Shown: piece after piece, positions 61,999 to 64,000 of the stretch
How positions within the stretch are numbered: the first letter of the stretch is position 1
Layout: every line of letters begins with the position of its first letter
Assembly (NCBI GenBank): GCA_030429565.1
Contig: JAUIFE010000007.1
Location: forward strand, 124,001-188,000
Length of the DNA stretch: 64,000 bases
Reading direction: 5' to 3'
Source: Holophagae bacterium
GTDB lineage: Bacteria > Acidobacteriota > Holophagae > Acanthopleuribacterales > Acanthopleuribacteraceae
Program-made: the position numbers and the translations under genes
Notes under the pieces: model-generated
The model's input: the letters and a program-made list of their open reading frames with translations, nothing else
Databases searched by the model: none
What the model was told of the DNA's origin: nothing

Positions 61999-62916
61999 AT
62001 GACCCAAAGCGAATTCAAGCAAATTAACGGTATTGGTCCTGCCTTGCAGGGCGCCCTTAAACAGATTGGTATCACCACCGTGGCCGAGCTCGCGGCAGCA
62101 CGTCCCGCCGACTTGGCCAAGATTCGCGGGATTGGACCGGCCAAAGCCGTGCGGCTGGTGGGTTTGGCCAATGACCTAATCGAAGCGCCGAGCACACCCG
62201 CGGCCGACGACGTGGCCGACAACGCCGCGCCGGCAAGCACGCCGCCGGTTAAACAAACGGCGGCCGCTGCTGAGCCAAATACGGTGGCGCCCCACCTAGC
62301 CAAACCGGAAGATAAAGAGTCTGCCGCTGAACCAGTTCGTGCGGAAGATGTTCCTCCGTCGCCAAAGCAAACGGGCGATGACGATGCTGAACCGGAAGCG
62401 GTAAAAACACCGGCGGAACCCCAAGCTGAAGCGGCCCAAGTGAGCGCCGCCGAGGAAGCGGAAGCTGCGCAGGCGGTGGCGAAGAGAGCGGCGGAGAAGG
62501 CAGAGGGGAAAGCAGCCGAGGCCGCGGCGAAAGCAGTGGCGAAAGCAGCGGCGAAAGCGGCAAAAGCGGAAGCCAAGGCAGCCAAAGAAGCGGCGAAAGT
62601 GAAAGCAAAAGCAGCCAAGGAAAAGGCGAAAGCAGAAGCCAAGGCGGCCAAGGAAAAGGCGAAAGCAGAAGCCAAGGCGGCCAAGGAAAAGGCGAAAGCA
62701 GAAGCCAAGGCGGCCAAGGAAAAGGCGAAAGCAGAAGCCAAGGCGGCCAAAAAGGCCAAAAAAGCGAAAGCGGCGAAAAAGTCATCGGCATCGAGCAAGA
62801 AAGGGAAGAAAAGCAAAGAGAAAGCCAAGAGTTCTGGTAAAAAAGGCGGGAAATCCCCGGGTAAAGCCGAGAAACCGTCTAAAAAATCCGCATCCTCAAA
62901 GAAAAAAAAGGGTTAA
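61999..62916 (+). CDS. Helix-hairpin-helix protein with a histone H1-like Lys/Ala tail
   Basis: 305 residues. Residues 1-60 form two helix-hairpin-helix motifs (INGIGPALQGALKQIGITTVAEL, then IRGIGPAKAVRLVGLA) of the kind that bind DNA backbones or form the H3TH/L21e-like modules attached to ribosomal or structural proteins. An acidic Pro/Ala linker follows (about 65-170), then a long Ala/Lys/Glu region built from AKEKAKAEAKA repeats, and finally a Lys/Ser-rich terminus. The tail resembles bacterial histone H1-like proteins and suggests nucleoid binding. The ATG at 61999 has GGGAG upstream. Confidence 0.75.
   Translation: MTQSEFKQINGIGPALQGALKQIGITTVAELAAARPADLAKIRGIGPAKAVRLVGLANDLIEAPSTPAADDVADNAAPASTPPVKQTAAAAEPNTVAPHLAKPEDKESAAEPVRAEDVPPSPKQTGDDDAEPEAVKTPAEPQAEAAQVSAAEEAEAAQAVAKRAAEKAEGKAAEAAAKAVAKAAAKAAKAEAKAAKEAAKVKAKAAKEKAKAEAKAAKEKAKAEAKAAKEKAKAEAKAAKEKAKAEAKAAKKAKKAKAAKKSSASSKKGKKSKEKAKSSGKKGGKSPGKAEKPSKKSASSKKKKG
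62614..62745 (+). repeat. Four perfect 33-bp tandem repeats inside the HhH gene
   Basis: Units start at 62614, 62647, 62680 and 62713 and are identical at every base. Each encodes 11 residues (AKEKAKAEAKA). Perfect identity at synonymous sites points to recent expansion. Confidence 0.95.
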
Positions 62917-63078
62917 CACCATCCCCATCTCGGTTACGGCCGTCTCCTCACCGCCGGCGGGTTGAGGCGCCGGACAGTTAATCCGCTGCTGTTGCACCAA
63001 CCTTCGCGCTTGCTCTCCAGCCCATTAACGGGTGTAATTGGTTCGTAATCCATAACGCGAGTCGACTGGAGGGTTTAA

Positions 63079-63852
63079 GTGGAAATCATTACGATTCCTT
63101 GCTTGCGCGATAACTATGCCTACCTCATTGTTTGCCCGGAAACGCGCCAGGCCGGTGTGGTTGATCCCTCCGAGGCCGAGCCCGTCCTCGCCGCCGTCGC
63201 CGAGGCAGGTGTGACCCTGACCGCCATTCTCAATACTCACCATCATTGGGATCATGTCGGCGGTAATAAAAAACTGGTGCAGCGCTTTCCCGATCTCGTC
63301 GTATACGGTTACGCCGGTGACCGCGACCGGATTCCGCGCCAGACCGTTTTCTTGGACGAAGGCGATGCCGTCACCATCGGGAACCTGGTCGGTTCAATTA
63401 GCCATAACCCGGGCCACACGACCGGTGCGATTACCTACTACTTTGGCGACGCGGCCTTTACCGGCGACACCTTGTTCGCCGCCGGTTGTGGTCGCTTATT
63501 TGAAGGCGATGCGACCGATATGAAACGGTCTTTGAACGATGTCATTGGCAGTCACCCGCCCGCCACGCGTTTGTTTTTTGGGCACGAATACACGGCCGCC
63601 AACCTCGCCTTTGCAATTAGCGTCGAGCCCGATAACGAAGCGGTAAAAGAAAAGTTGGCCTGGGCGCGGGCGTGCGGCGAACGGGGGGAAACCACGACGC
63701 CGACGACGGTGGCGGCCGAACGGGCGACCAATCCGTTTATGCGTTTGGACAGCGCTACCATTCACCAAACGGTTTTGCGCAACGAACCCGACAACGATTT
63801 ACAGCCGGCCTCGGTTTTGCGTGTCTTGCGCGCCATGAAGGATCAGTTTTAG
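63079..63852 (+). CDS. gloB: Hydroxyacylglutathione hydrolase (glyoxalase II)
   Basis: 257 residues of the metallo-beta-lactamase fold: DNYAYLIV opening, metal motif THHHWDHVGG, the HNPGHTTGAITYY segment, GDTLFAAGCGRLFEGD and LFFGHEYTAANLAFA. The C-terminal helical domain with the NPFMRLDS element is typical of glyoxalase II. It hydrolyses S-lactoylglutathione to lactate. The GTG start has GGAGG five bases upstream. No glyoxalase I gene is in view. Confidence 0.94.
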   Translation: MEIITIPCLRDNYAYLIVCPETRQAGVVDPSEAEPVLAAVAEAGVTLTAILNTHHHWDHVGGNKKLVQRFPDLVVYGYAGDRDRIPRQTVFLDEGDAVTIGNLVGSISHNPGHTTGAITYYFGDAAFTGDTLFAAGCGRLFEGDATDMKRSLNDVIGSHPPATRLFFGHEYTAANLAFAISVEPDNEAVKEKLAWARACGERGETTTPTTVAAERATNPFMRLDSATIHQTVLRNEPDNDLQPASVLRVLRAMKDQF

Positions 63853-63859
63853 CCGGTTT

Positions 63860-64000
63860 TCACGAAGAGGCTTTGGGGGCGCGGTGGCGCAAATCGGCCG
63901 GCTCCCAGCCGTGTTGTTCCGCTAGGTGAATAAAACCGGGGGCGGGCAAGGGTTCAGCAAAGAAGAAACCTTGTACAAGGTTGCACTCGCATGAGGAAAA
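63860..64000 (-). CDS. EAL-domain protein, C-terminal end only
   Basis: The last 46 residues of a minus-strand gene cut by the window end. The visible sequence CECNLVQGFFFAEPLPAPGF matches the C-terminal QG(Y/F)xFxxP(L/M)P block of EAL-type cyclic-di-GMP phosphodiesterase domains, followed by a short tail. The rest of the protein is outside the window, so whether it also has GGDEF or sensor domains is unknown. It is convergent with gloB, seven bases apart. Confidence 0.8.
   Translation of the reverse strand, partial: FSSCECNLVQGFFFAEPLPAPGFIHLAEQHGWEPADLRHRAPKASS

Overview
The window reads as chromosomal DNA of a Gram-negative bacterium with large signalling proteins. Many Ser/Thr kinases, a kinase-linked ECF sigma factor, TonB-type proteins, a Wzc-like tyrosine kinase and type VI secretion (T6SS) components point to a phylum such as Acidobacteriota (perhaps an Acanthopleuribacter-like lineage). 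This assignment is inference; no rRNA or marker gene in the window settles it. No tRNA, rRNA, CRISPR or insertion sequence was recognised.

0-30 kb is mostly housekeeping and signalling: a partial PDZ protein, a Wzc-like autokinase with a Gly-Tyr tail, cysS, an FAA hydrolase, an FhaA-like FHA protein, a sigma/anti-sigma pair, an HD phosphohydrolase, two TonB-C proteins and a DegT aminotransferase. Then comes a threonine-flavoured group: a free-standing archaeal-type ThrRS editing domain, a ThrRS that lacks the TGS domain, a Sua5 protein and, further on, an SDR-type threonine dehydrogenase. A response-regulator phosphatase, an ADP-ribosylglycohydrolase, queG, an EamA transporter, a rhodanese and a sirtuin complete this part.

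30.7-54.2 kb is the accessory core. Eight nearly identical genes for a T6SS tube protein (Hcp) lie on the minus strand, five before and three after a 16 kb island. Each is a self-contained unit: an Hcp gene, its own GC-rich terminator, its own sigma-54 type -24/-12 element (GG-N10-GC in 8 of 8), and an upstream palindrome AAACA-N3-TGTTY placed 73-75 bp beyond the promoter in seven copies and 63 bp (one DNA turn less) in the eighth. The first five units repeat every 935-936 bp. The island carries a 1526-residue Rhs protein with a probable ADP-ribosyltransferase-like tip, a likely immunity gene, and two paralogous receptors, each with two kinase domains, a membrane helix and a beta-propeller, on either side of an ECF sigma factor. 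No T6SS sheath, baseplate or membrane-complex gene is present, so this is an orphan Hcp/Rhs locus that probably depends on a system elsewhere.

54.3-64 kb returns to chromosomal functions: an Smr protein, a sugar cassette (two DegT aminotransferases, an epimerase, an MptE/Maf-like protein), a split YeeE/YedE sulfur-transport pair, an HhH protein with a histone H1-like Ala/Lys tail, a glyoxalase II and the last 46 residues of an EAL-domain protein. The likely theme of the accessory region is multi-dose, sigma-54 controlled production of Hcp serving an Rhs effector.
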